Assembly: GCA_022360875.1 (NCBI GenBank)
Contig: JAKSBZ010000224.1
Location: 1-54,284 of the forward strand
DNA: 54,284 bases
Direction: 5' to 3'
Source: Cytophagales bacterium
GTDB taxonomy: Bacteria > Bacteroidota > Bacteroidia > Cytophagales > Cyclobacteriaceae
Part shown: in pieces, positions 28,041 through 37,480 of the stretch
Layout of the letters: each line of letters starts with the position of its first letter
Numbering within the stretch: the stretch's first letter is position 1
Made by a program: the position numbers and the translations under genes
Notes under the pieces: generated by a model
What the model was told of the DNA's origin: nothing
Seen by the model: the letters and a program-made list of their open reading frames with translations, nothing else
Database searches by the model: none

Positions 28041-29294
28041 TTATTCCCGAACCCCTGAAAAATTGATTTCAGACAACGCTGTAGCAACTCCACCATTCCA
28101 AGTATCCAGCACCCTAATTCTGACATACCGAACAGACTGATCCGTTTTAATTGGTGTTGTAAACGGATCTTTTGAACCTTTCCAGGATTCAGGTGTGGAT
28201 TTTTCTCCAGTGAAATCCAGCAGTTTCACCCAGCCTTTTCCCTTAGAGTTCGCCTCCCAGCTAGAATCATCCGGAGGGACAGTAGTATCAGCCCCTTCGA
28301 TATCTGCAATACCCCAAAGCTCAAAGTGCTTAATATTTCTGTCTTGGTAACCACCTTGCCGAGGCCACATCGCAAATTCGTTCAACTTAATCAAGTCTCC
28401 AAGGTCAATCGTAAAATGATGAATTTTACCGTCATACGGAGTGTCTTCTGGGTCGTTTTTGCAATCATTATGATAATAATCCTTATCAGCAATTTTACCA
28501 TTCCAAAGGTTTCTGACTTCTCCTTCATAACATTGAGCCTTAATATCGACGATATCGAAAGCCATATTCTTGTCTCTGAACTTGCTCTTATCCAAAGGGA
28601 AGAGACCATTCTCATGACTTTCGAATTTCCCAGTACCTTCTTGAAGGCATTGAAAATCATGCAATGCGTCTGAAGGATGATAATTGGTAATAAAACTGAA
28701 TTCAGTACCCGGTTTATAGTCTTTGAGAGACGTAAACTCCTCATCAGCATGCACAACATATTCCGATGCTTCACCTTTCATGTTAGTGTATGTTACTCTT
28801 GTATCAACCGAAGTGCTCGGAGAAAACGCCCAATGAATCACCGCTTTATTTGCATAAGTATTAACTTTCTTTATTTTTCGGTTACGCAAAGAATTCATAT
28901 ACCGATCTCCGTATACAAAAGCAGACATTTCTTCCGCGATAGAGAGTTCTCCATATTTGTTTTTGTTCACCATTTCAAACGTGTAAGAAGTCTCTTTCAA
29001 ATTTTCAATCACTGCAGAATACTGTGGCTTACCTCCAACAGGAACCACCAAAGAATCTTTACGGTGATTCCAGTAAATCACCGTTTTTTCAATTTTGGGA
29101 TCTTGATTGAGCCACCAGTCAACTTTCACCTTGTACAATCCCACTTCTAGTTTAATGGAATCAATTTTTCCAAGATACACCCGCTCACCCTGCAGATATT
29201 TCTCATGTATTTCATTCATCCCATCACAACAAAAAAGAAGTGATGCACACAAAATGAAAAAACACAAGAACTTCACTATATGTTTATTATACAT
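28041..29294 (-). CDS. DUF4998-type surface lipoprotein with C-terminal discoidin-like domain
   Basis: A 417-residue exported protein and the last gene of the SusCD locus. The N terminus (residues 1-23) is a hydrophobic signal ending FCCDG, a non-classical lipobox. The start of the mature part (EKYLQGERVYLGKIDSIKL) and the following fibronectin-like strands match DUF4998 proteins. The last 150 residues (AMWPRQGGYQDRNIKHFELWG, then VRYVRIRVLDTWNGG) look like an F5/8 type C carbohydrate-binding module. It probably sits on the cell surface beside SusD and helps to hold the glycan. It follows the DUF4959 gene by 19 bases. Family names are from memory of similar Bacteroidota loci. Confidence 0.78.
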   Translation of the reverse strand: MYNKHIVKFLCFFILCASLLFCCDGMNEIHEKYLQGERVYLGKIDSIKLEVGLYKVKVDWWLNQDPKIEKTVIYWNHRKDSLVVPVGGKPQYSAVIENLKETSYTFEMVNKNKYGELSIAEEMSAFVYGDRYMNSLRNRKIKKVNTYANKAVIHWAFSPSTSVDTRVTYTNMKGEASEYVVHADEEFTSLKDYKPGTEFSFITNYHPSDALHDFQCLQEGTGKFESHENGLFPLDKSKFRDKNMAFDIVDIKAQCYEGEVRNLWNGKIADKDYYHNDCKNDPEDTPYDGKIHHFTIDLGDLIKLNEFAMWPRQGGYQDRNIKHFELWGIADIEGADTTVPPDDSSWEANSKGKGWVKLLDFTGEKSTPESWKGSKDPFTTPIKTDQSVRYVRIRVLDTWNGGVATALSEINFSGVRE

Positions 29295-29313
29295 AATTCA
29301 ACAATTTTTAATA

Positions 29314-30498
29314 CTACTCACTTTTTTTTAATTGCCCAAAGATTGATATCTCACTAATGTGAATGTCCGTTCCGCCAGACCAATTTTCAAGCATAATATA
29401 TCGCAAATATCGAAAAGGCGGCGCATCAATAGGGATAATGCACTCCTCTCCACTTTTTGCAGCCTGCATATCCTCATCGCTATGCTGCCCATCCGGCAAG
29501 CCTGAGGGTTTTATTGATTCATAAGTCCCCAATTTTGTCCAGCCCGAATTGCTGCCATCCTTCGAAGGTTTTTCATTTGTTCCCCAAAGCTCCCATCTCC
29601 TCGGATTACAGTGCCCATAAACCCATTCGGGACTAATACGCTGCCACCACACAAAACGACTGATCTTGGCTTTCACACCCAAATCCATGGTTATCGTAGC
29701 CGGAGGGTTAGCCACAATTTGCGAGTGGCCAAAATCATTTCCGATTTTATCATTAAACATCTTCTGAAAATTACCTCCATAATTATTTAAATTAACGGAA
29801 TTATCCAGTCTTACTTCTTTTATTTTACTCTTGTCAAATTTTTCTTCGTAAATTGGAGTAAGCTTGACTATTAACGTATCAGAGTAATTATCCCAGCGAT
29901 CGCGCACATATAACCCAAAGGTGCGTTCTTCAGCCTTAAAGCCACGCACAGCTTCATCCCCCTCTTTTAATGAGCTGTAAAAAGTTTCTTTTTCCTCTAA
30001 TTCTCCGTCATCATTTTTAGTCAACACATAAACAGCCACTTCAGCCTGAGCCGTATTAACCCAATTCAAATGCAGCCCTCCAAAATCCGGAGCTGTTTTG
30101 AACGACTGCCGAATGAGCTGGTGAGGCGGAGTGAGCGGGTTGAATGTGTATTCCGCCTCGTCTGATTTGTTGCCGCTTCGGTCCAAAGTGTATATAACAA
30201 ACTTTTTCTCTTTCGTGTCACCGAATCCGCCAATCTCCAGTTCATTATTGAACACGGTTGACGTTGACGTTCTCCACTTTCCAGGAGAAATTTCATAATC
30301 AATTCTTACCATATGCAAATCGCGATCATTTGGCAACAGGTAAGACACGGAAGCTCCCCCGAACTTCGGAGTTATTTTTACTTCAGTTACATTAGCAGGC
30401 GGCACGGAGTCCTCTGCTGCATGAGTCAAAACGTCATCTTCTTTACAAGCCTGAGCAAAAAGAAAAATGAACAAAACTATATTTATATACTTTTTCAT
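29314..30498 (-). CDS. DUF4959/DUF5000-type surface lipoprotein with discoidin-like domain
   Basis: A 394-residue lipoprotein. Starting at the ATG at 30498 gives MKKYINIVLFIFLFAQACKE, a clean signal with lipobox Cys. An upstream GTG/ATG extension to 30525 would overlap the SusD stop and spoil the signal. The N-terminal domain (NVTEVKITPKFGGASVSYLL) fits DUF4959, the middle (FGGLHLNWVNTAQAEVAVYV) fits DUF5126, and the C-terminal part (FVWWQRISPEWVYGHCNPRR, RYLRYIMLENWSGGTDIHIS) is a discoidin-like DUF5000 fold. Such proteins commonly follow SusD and are thought to bind glycan at the outer face. It starts 20 bases after the SusD gene. Confidence 0.82.
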   Translation of the reverse strand: MKKYINIVLFIFLFAQACKEDDVLTHAAEDSVPPANVTEVKITPKFGGASVSYLLPNDRDLHMVRIDYEISPGKWRTSTSTVFNNELEIGGFGDTKEKKFVIYTLDRSGNKSDEAEYTFNPLTPPHQLIRQSFKTAPDFGGLHLNWVNTAQAEVAVYVLTKNDDGELEEKETFYSSLKEGDEAVRGFKAEERTFGLYVRDRWDNYSDTLIVKLTPIYEEKFDKSKIKEVRLDNSVNLNNYGGNFQKMFNDKIGNDFGHSQIVANPPATITMDLGVKAKISRFVWWQRISPEWVYGHCNPRRWELWGTNEKPSKDGSNSGWTKLGTYESIKPSGLPDGQHSDEDMQAAKSGEECIIPIDAPPFRYLRYIMLENWSGGTDIHISEISIFGQLKKSE

Positions 30499-30518
30499 TT
30501 TATTTGCTTTATTTTCTT

Positions 30519-32420
30519 TTACCAACCAGGATTCTGAACCAATTTCCTGTTAATAATTACATCAATAGTTTTAAGAGGCATTAGGTAGCGCCTGCGAGGA
30601 AACGACTGCCTAGACAAAGTCAGTACGGTATAATAATCGTCAGTATCCTTACCGTTAAAATTCCAGCCTCTTATATTTTTTCTATACTCCTTTTCCGCAT
30701 CCAGCCAGCGGCGAATGTCCCAGAATCGATGACCCTCGAAAGCCAGTTCAATGCCTCTTTCCTGTTTGATGATAGCCCTACGCCCTGCTAATGTGTTCGG
30801 TTTTCCAGGATCTTTTGAAAACTTAGTCCATGATTCGACCACCCCTTTTAATCCCACTCTTTTTCGAATAGGATCTATATATTCGAAAACTTTCTCGGCA
30901 GAAGCACCGGTTTCGTTCAGCGCCTCGGCATAAAGCAAATACAAGTCCGCAAGCCGAATAACCGGAGTAGCATACCTTTCAACTGTGTATTTATTTCCAG
31001 AAATCGGGTTTTCATAATTCACCAGCTTTTTTGCCAAATACCCTGTGTAGCTGAACCTTGCTGTAATCATTTTGCCTCCTGGTTGTCCCGCTTTCATTTT
31101 TAGACTATGCGCTTTATCCTCATCATACACTCCCTGTCCGTACCAAATACACCCATCAAAACCAAGCGAACCATAAAATCGCGGTTCACGGTCAAAATGC
31201 AAATTAGCGGTAACATGGCCTTCCTTCAGGTAGTGGCGATCTTCTTTCCCCGCTTTGCTTACTTTAAAGCGCTCTGCATAATTCCAATCCTTGTCTTCAT
31301 CAATCGGCACCCCATTCTCGGAGTAAAACATTTCAGCCATTCGCATCGAAGGCGACAAAAGTGACTTTAGTCCTCCTGCCACATCTTTAGTAGTAAACCG
31401 AGGTGAGGCTAATTCCTGAAGATTTGTATTTGCCCCGTAACTCTGGCCCCAAATCAGTTCGCAATTCCATTTTTTTGCCACAGCCCCTCTGATATTCATT
31501 TTATATAACGTGCTGTCAGATATATCCCTAGGATCATCAAAAGCATACAACTCTACGCCTGCCTTATGACATGCATCGATTGCCTCTTTCACAGCATTTC
31601 TTGCCCTTTCCCATTTCTTTGGATCGCCGGTATTGTCAATCAACTGTTTGCCGTCCCTGTCTACAAAATCTGCGTAAAAATCCGGGCTGTTGAATATTGG
31701 GCTAGCCGCTAAAACCAGCGTTTTCGCTTTAATCGCCAAAGCCGCAGGCATAGTAAAACGCCCCAGTTCCGTGGCCTCATTTTGAATAGACTCAGGCAAA
31801 TTACCTGAATTAACGACTTCGTCAATCAAGCCAACGATATAATCAACCACTTTAGAGATAGGCTCTCTTTGCAGTTTCATCTCTTCTGTTGGAGCCATTA
31901 TCGGTATTTTCTTGTCTGCAATCGGAATAGGACCGTACATTTGCATTAGCTTATAATGCAGATAAGCTTTGATCACCTTTACTTCAGCTATCCAGCGCTC
32001 CTTTTCCCATTCCATAAGATCCGGCACTTCATGAACTTTTTCCAGGAATATATTACAGTCTCTAATACCAGTAAACAAACTTTTTCCACCCATTCCCCCA
32101 GACCAATAGTTTATCAAGGGATTATTGGCATTTTGAAGACCCCGTGACATGTCAATAGCAGACAAGCCTCCAAAATACCAACTCATTTTGTATTCTTTCG
32201 GCGCAACATATATTTCATCTCCTCCGCTAAGAGCGGGGTTACTGCTTACTGATGCTAAGTCCGGTAAATGGTGATAGCATGTGTAAAAATAATTCTTGGC
32301 TGCAGTCCTGCTGCTAAAAGCCAAGTCGATAGTTGGCATGTTGTCCGGAACAATATCCAGATACTCCTGACAGGAGCTAAAACACAACCACGTTAATATA
32401 TAAATAATTTTATTCTTCAT
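30519..32420 (-). CDS. SusD/RagB-family nutrient-binding lipoprotein
   Basis: A 633-residue outer-membrane lipoprotein that caps the SusC channel and binds the imported glycan or peptide. The signal ends SSCQEYL with the lipidated Cys at 17. The N-terminal helical repeats contain AVKEAIDACHKAG and KAYLHYKLMQMYGPIPI, and the C terminus has RLADLYLLYAEALNETG, ERGIELAFEGHRFWDIRRW and the family ending KLVQNPGW. It lies 87 bases after the SusC gene. The ligand cannot be inferred. Confidence 0.95.
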   Translation of the reverse strand: MKNKIIYILTWLCFSSCQEYLDIVPDNMPTIDLAFSSRTAAKNYFYTCYHHLPDLASVSSNPALSGGDEIYVAPKEYKMSWYFGGLSAIDMSRGLQNANNPLINYWSGGMGGKSLFTGIRDCNIFLEKVHEVPDLMEWEKERWIAEVKVIKAYLHYKLMQMYGPIPIADKKIPIMAPTEEMKLQREPISKVVDYIVGLIDEVVNSGNLPESIQNEATELGRFTMPAALAIKAKTLVLAASPIFNSPDFYADFVDRDGKQLIDNTGDPKKWERARNAVKEAIDACHKAGVELYAFDDPRDISDSTLYKMNIRGAVAKKWNCELIWGQSYGANTNLQELASPRFTTKDVAGGLKSLLSPSMRMAEMFYSENGVPIDEDKDWNYAERFKVSKAGKEDRHYLKEGHVTANLHFDREPRFYGSLGFDGCIWYGQGVYDEDKAHSLKMKAGQPGGKMITARFSYTGYLAKKLVNYENPISGNKYTVERYATPVIRLADLYLLYAEALNETGASAEKVFEYIDPIRKRVGLKGVVESWTKFSKDPGKPNTLAGRRAIIKQERGIELAFEGHRFWDIRRWLDAEKEYRKNIRGWNFNGKDTDDYYTVLTLSRQSFPRRRYLMPLKTIDVIINRKLVQNPGW

Positions 32421-32507
32421 CAGAGTATTTTAAATTAATAGACAGAGGCTAAAACATAAGAAAAGAAAACCTTCCAGCTCAGCCTGCTTTAAATTCTTCA
32501 ACTGTAT

Positions 32508-35500
32508 TTAAAAGCCCACTTGTACCCCAATATTCACCACGCGTTGAATAGGATATTTCAGGCCTTTTCCTGCCATCTCAGGATCCCATAACTTGAATTT
32601 ACTGAAGGTTAGCAAATTCGTTCCGCTCAAATAAACCCGAAACTGAGAAAGCCCATATCTCTTTGTCACTCGATTAGGAATCGTATATCCTACTTCAGCA
32701 GACTTCAGACGCAAAAACGAACCATCCCTCATAAACCAAGTGCTGCGACGCAGATTGTTTTCAACCATATTGGTTGACAAACGCGGCCATTGTGCATACA
32801 TGTCAGGATTTTCCTCCGACCAGTGATTGTCAGCCCAAACTTTCAGCAAAGCGTTGTTATGAATCTTCCCATCAGATGTTTTATCCGGGTCGTGATAATT
32901 GACAAACGGCGCCGTAGCCCAAGGATCGATCCAGAAAGAAGACCGGGCTGATCCCTGAAAAAACAATGACAAATCAATGTTTTTGTACCCGGTGGAAATC
33001 CCGAAACCGTAATTGATTTCCGGCACTTCCGGATACCCAATCGGCACTCTGTCCAAATCTGTAATCATTCCATCGTTGTTAACATCATAGTACTTGATAT
33101 CGCCGGCACCATATACCCCAAACTGCTTCGGAGAGTTTTTTACTTCTTCTTCGTCAGCAAAGAGTCTTTCGGCAATTAGCCCCCATTTTTGTTTAACAGA
33201 ATACCCCTCACTCTCAAGATAGCCCATACCTACAGCAGCATAGTCAGGTTCTTCAAACACTTTAATCTCATTAGTTGCATAGGTGAAATTCAAACGCCCC
33301 GACATCCAAAAGTCATTCGAAAAGCTGTGATTAAAATCCAGAGACATATCAATTCCCTTACTGCTGGCTTCCCCTACATTTGCCCGAACCACCGATTGCA
33401 AACCCATAGAAGCTACGCCAACACGATTCATTAATATGTTCGTTCTATTCTCAGTGAACAAATCTGCATTAAACATTATTTCACCAAACAGCTCCATTTC
33501 AATTCCAAAATTTGCCTTATAAGCGGTTTCCCATGTAATCTGGTCGTTGGCATAACGGCTTATTGAAACCCCGCGCTCATATTCAAGAAAGTTAGTTCCA
33601 AAACTGTAGGCTCTATTTTTATCATTCAAATTCACATTAGACAAATAGAAAAAACGGTCTTCAGCTCTTCCGATAGCATCATTCCCTACAACCCCATAAG
33701 TAGCTTTTAACTTCAGCATTGAAACTGTGTTTTTAAGCGGCTCCCAGAAATCTTCGTTGGAAATAGTCCAGCCTAAACCGGCAGCCGGAAAAAAGCCATA
33801 CCGCTCGTTTGCAGCAAAACGTTCCGAACCATTGTAACCAAAATTGAATTCCGCAAAATACCGAGAATCATACGAATAAGTAAATCTACCAGAAAGTCCC
33901 ATATTCCTGTATGGCAGCGATTTCTGAAGATCACCTGCATTTGCTATCTTCTGTTCCCTTCGAGTAAGCACCAACAATCCACTCACGCCATGTACTTCAT
34001 TGAAAAGATTATTGTAGTCTACCGCCGCTTCAAAATATGTTGTACTTTTTATGTCTTTTTTCCCTTCCTTATAACCAAGATATTCAGTCCCTTGCGTCTC
34101 ATTCAAATTATAAACCTGGTAAGTGTCAGTACTTGAATCGTAACCCGATGCCGTGTAATAAAACGGATTGAAAAAACGGCTCACATCATAAAATGAATAA
34201 CGGTTCACACTACCCAAAAAACGTGCTTTCAAACCTTTCAGCAAAAAGCCAAAATCCTGCTTTAGCTCAAACTGAGCATGCATCATTGAACGAGTATAAT
34301 CTTTATAGCCTTTCACCATCTCTGCATATGGGTTCACATATTCGGCTTCCAGTCCATAATTCCCGAACATAGTATGGTTTACAAACTTATTTTCGCCTGT
34401 GCCAGGGAAATAGGCTGGAAACAACGCCGGATTCGCCTGCATAACCTTATCGTAAACCGCCGAACCTCCATCAATAGGGCCCGTATAATCATCAAACGTA
34501 GCATGCAGACGAACAATCGCCTCGGTTGTTTTAGTGATATCAATATTTGTATTCGATCGAAGCAGATAACGTTTCAAATCAATATTGCTGTTAAAATTGT
34601 TCCGCTCGTCAACCTTCAACGCTCCGTTATCCTGCGAAACTGATCCGGCAATATAATACCTTGCTACTTTCCCCCCGCCGCTCACGTTGAAATTCAACCG
34701 CTGGTTATTGGTAACATCTTTAAACAGCATGTCCTGCCAATCTACCGCTGGATAGAGATAAGGATCCGCTCCCTGTTTTGTCTTCTCTATTTTCTTTTTT
34801 GAATAAAAAAGCGGCTCCAAAGGATTCCGTGTTTTAATCGCTTCATTATAAAGCTCCATATAAGTTATCGGATCTGCAAACTCCACTTTTTGGGTAGGCA
34901 TACTCCATGAATTTTCTAAACGAACAGACACTTTCGATTTTCCCTCTTTACCTTCCTTGGTGGTTACGAGAATCACCCCGTTGGCTCCCCGGGCACCGTA
35001 CAAGGCTGTTGCTGTTGCATCCTTCATAATCGAAAAGCTCTCTATGTCATCAGGCTGCATCCTGGCCAAATCTTCTTTTGTCAACTCCACTCCGTCAATC
35101 AAGATCAATGGACTTTTTTTGTATCCAAAAGTCGTCACCCCGCGGATAAAGAATTCCGCATTGTCCTGACCCGGCTCCCCGCTTCGCTGGTAAGAAATAA
35201 TTCCCGACATTCGACCGGCCAAGGCTGTGGTCAGGTTGCTGCTCGGCGTTTTCAGTGCTTCAGGTTTGATGGAAGTCATCGAAGAAAGCACGCTTTCCTT
35301 CTTTTGCTCACCATAAGCCACAACCACCACTTCGTCGAGCACCTCGTTGTCCTGCTCCAGCACGATGACCATATTTTTCAGGTCAGTAATCACAATCTCC
35401 CGGCTTTTGTATCCCACATACGAAACCATCAAGATATCGCCCAGCTTGCCCTTTATCGAGAATTTACCGTCGATGTCTGTGGACATCCCGTGGCCCGTTC

Positions 35501-35975
35501 CCTTTATCGCGACACTGGCTCCGATTATCGGTTCGTCAGTAGAGCCGTCCTTCACCACCCCGCTCACTCTGGTTTGCTGCTTCTGAGGCATTACCGCAGC
35601 CCTTTGTTTCTTCTTATAAATGACTATTACATCTTTCTGAATCTTGTAAGACAAATCCGTATCCTTCAGCACGTCCCGAAGCACCTCGCCCAACTTGACA
35701 TTGCTTTTATCAAGGCTCAGCTTCATATCGCCGCTCAGATCCGCCTCGTTGTACAACAAGCCAAAATTCGTGCGCACCTTCAAATCCTCAAACACCTCTT
35801 TCAGCGTAGCATTGCTGTATTTTACTGAAATGGGTTTTTGGTTTATTTTCGCCATTCCTGCATAACTGTATATGCTTACCGATAGCAAATAAAACAATAA
35901 AAACACCCTGGGCAACCAATGCACTTGCCCCGCTTTTACCAACCTGAAAAAGCTGTTACGTACATTTTTTTTCAT
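32508..35975 (-). CDS. SusC/RagA-family TonB-dependent transporter with N-terminal signalling (STN) domain
   Basis: A 1155-residue outer-membrane transporter. After the signal (about residues 1-40) comes an STN domain (SNATLKEVFEDLKVRTNFGL to IQKDVIVIYKK), which speaks to a FecR-type anti-sigma factor. A carboxypeptidase-regulatory-like domain follows (VSGVVKDGSTDEPIIGASV to VSYVGYKSREIV), then a TonB-box-like VVVVAYG and the plug with PSSNLTTALAGRMSG and GARGANGVILVTTK. The 22-strand barrel ends RVVNIGVQVGF. With the upstream sigma and FecR genes it forms a complete trans-envelope induction circuit. The frame is intact. Confidence 0.96.
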   Translation of the reverse strand: MKKNVRNSFFRLVKAGQVHWLPRVFLLFYLLSVSIYSYAGMAKINQKPISVKYSNATLKEVFEDLKVRTNFGLLYNEADLSGDMKLSLDKSNVKLGEVLRDVLKDTDLSYKIQKDVIVIYKKKQRAAVMPQKQQTRVSGVVKDGSTDEPIIGASVAIKGTGHGMSTDIDGKFSIKGKLGDILMVSYVGYKSREIVITDLKNMVIVLEQDNEVLDEVVVVAYGEQKKESVLSSMTSIKPEALKTPSSNLTTALAGRMSGIISYQRSGEPGQDNAEFFIRGVTTFGYKKSPLILIDGVELTKEDLARMQPDDIESFSIMKDATATALYGARGANGVILVTTKEGKEGKSKVSVRLENSWSMPTQKVEFADPITYMELYNEAIKTRNPLEPLFYSKKKIEKTKQGADPYLYPAVDWQDMLFKDVTNNQRLNFNVSGGGKVARYYIAGSVSQDNGALKVDERNNFNSNIDLKRYLLRSNTNIDITKTTEAIVRLHATFDDYTGPIDGGSAVYDKVMQANPALFPAYFPGTGENKFVNHTMFGNYGLEAEYVNPYAEMVKGYKDYTRSMMHAQFELKQDFGFLLKGLKARFLGSVNRYSFYDVSRFFNPFYYTASGYDSSTDTYQVYNLNETQGTEYLGYKEGKKDIKSTTYFEAAVDYNNLFNEVHGVSGLLVLTRREQKIANAGDLQKSLPYRNMGLSGRFTYSYDSRYFAEFNFGYNGSERFAANERYGFFPAAGLGWTISNEDFWEPLKNTVSMLKLKATYGVVGNDAIGRAEDRFFYLSNVNLNDKNRAYSFGTNFLEYERGVSISRYANDQITWETAYKANFGIEMELFGEIMFNADLFTENRTNILMNRVGVASMGLQSVVRANVGEASSKGIDMSLDFNHSFSNDFWMSGRLNFTYATNEIKVFEEPDYAAVGMGYLESEGYSVKQKWGLIAERLFADEEEVKNSPKQFGVYGAGDIKYYDVNNDGMITDLDRVPIGYPEVPEINYGFGISTGYKNIDLSLFFQGSARSSFWIDPWATAPFVNYHDPDKTSDGKIHNNALLKVWADNHWSEENPDMYAQWPRLSTNMVENNLRRSTWFMRDGSFLRLKSAEVGYTIPNRVTKRYGLSQFRVYLSGTNLLTFSKFKLWDPEMAGKGLKYPIQRVVNIGVQVGF

Positions 35976-36002
35976 AAATTTGAGTTATTAATATTAAACA
36001 TT

Positions 36003-36054
36003 GAATGCCTGGCAGCATTCGACCCTCCCGAAAAATGTCACCTCATTTTTCGGG
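36003..36054 (-). promoter_or_regulatory. Two perfect hairpins in the fecR-susC gap
   Basis: CCCGAAAAATG/CATTTTTCGGG (36027-36037 with 36044-36054) and GAATGC/GCATTC (36003-36008 with 36015-36020). They stand one after the other 28-80 bases before the susC ATG. Neither has a T-run on the coding strand, so they look like leader structures rather than plain terminators. Confidence 0.6.
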
Positions 36055-36100
36055 TATTTTATTATCCTTTTCCAATCCCTCACGGAAACCGAAATTTTTA

Positions 36101-37291
36101 TCACCTATCTTCTCCTGTAATCTTTTCAATCAACACAGCATCATCCAGAATTTTAAAACTTATATTCGTTTTATATTTCAACAATTCCAGCACATCTGTA
36201 AAGTCCTCAAAGTGCTTTATCTGCCCGGAAAAACGGATAGCGGCAAGCTCTTTATCCAGAACTTTAAATTTCACCCCGTACCATCGGGACATCTTTCGAA
36301 ATATCGTTTTCAGTGTCTCATTGTTGAACTGAAAATGATCCATCCACTGAGTGAATTTTTTTGAATCCACCTTTTTTATTCTGACTTTTTTATCCTCCGC
36401 GCAATACTTGTACTGCATGTCCGGCATCAGAAAAGCAGAATGCTTCACTCTCTTGCCGTCCATCACCTCCACTTTCACTTTTCCTTCTACCAAAGTTGTA
36501 TGTACGGATTCATCTCCACTGTACACTTTCATATTGAACACAGTTCAGAAAACCTGCGTGCGCAACTGCTTGCTTTCAACCACAAACGGATGGGCCTTGT
36601 CTTTGGCCACTTCAAAAAGCGCTTCCCCCTCCAGATAAACTTTCCGCTCTCTGCCGGAAAAACTAGACGGATACCGCAGTGTTGTGCGGGAATTCAGCTG
36701 CACACGCGTACCGTCAGACAATTCCAGCGCATAGCACATCCCTTCAGGAATTGCCAAAGTATGCATCTCCGTTTTCTTAAAAGGCTTATTCTTTTTTGAC
36801 TGATTATATTTCAGCTCTTTTTCCTTATGACGAATTTCACCCTTAATCCACGCCTTTTTATTTTCCTCCAAATCTATCACTTCAGAATCAGACAGTATCA
36901 GCACAGGCTTCTCAATTTCCGAAAAAGCAAACTCTTCAGCTGGTTGCGGCAGATTATACCAACGAAACAGCAGCCAGCCGGACAGAAAAAGAAAAGCGGC
37001 GGCCGCCGCAGATTTATAAAAAAGGGGAACAAAGAACACTTTATGAGCAGGGCGCTCATCAATGCGGACCGAAACAATATTCCAGGCTTTTTGCGGATCA
37101 AACTTCTTACATGACTTCTCGCAAGGATTCGCACCCTGAATCCTTGACCAGACACAGTCATAAATCTGTTGATTCTCATGGGATTCACGCTTCCAGTCTT
37201 TAAGTCGGTCAGACTCCTCCCGGGAAAGCAAACCCTTTGCTTTTCTGCTTATCAACGCAGCAATCTCCAAATTCACCTTTACATCTTCCAT
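36101..37291 (-). pseudogene. FecR-family anti-sigma factor interrupted by an in-frame TGA
   Basis: A membrane anti-sigma factor, about 395 residues, that relays the SusC signal to the ECF sigma factor. The start at 37291 (MEDVKVNLEIAALISRKAKG) gives the cytoplasmic sigma-binding part. The frame is open further upstream but gives a poor N terminus. A membrane segment (SAAAAAFLFLSGWLLF) and the periplasmic FecR domain (TRVQLNSRTTLRYPSSF, GEALFEVAKDKAHPFVV) follow. At 36545-36547 TGA replaces the Gly of the VxGTxFNV motif, after 248 residues. The same frame resumes with FNMKVYSGDESVHTTLVEGK and ends in the DUF4974 domain that should contact the STN domain. GGA to TGA is the only fault; GTG 36541 or ATG 36532 could allow a restart. 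Confidence 0.9.
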
Positions 37292-37480
37292 TCTTATCCG
37301 AATTACATAAACAGTATCCTTAAAAGAATAAAAGGGGTAGGCTAAATAAATATTTTTTTTTAAAAAAAATAAAAAACCGCAGACAAAAACAAAAAGCAAA
37401 TTACGAAATCACCAACACTGCAGGGGTGAAAAAAGAAAAATAACAAACCTGCCACACCAGAAAACTATTGGATTTTTTTA

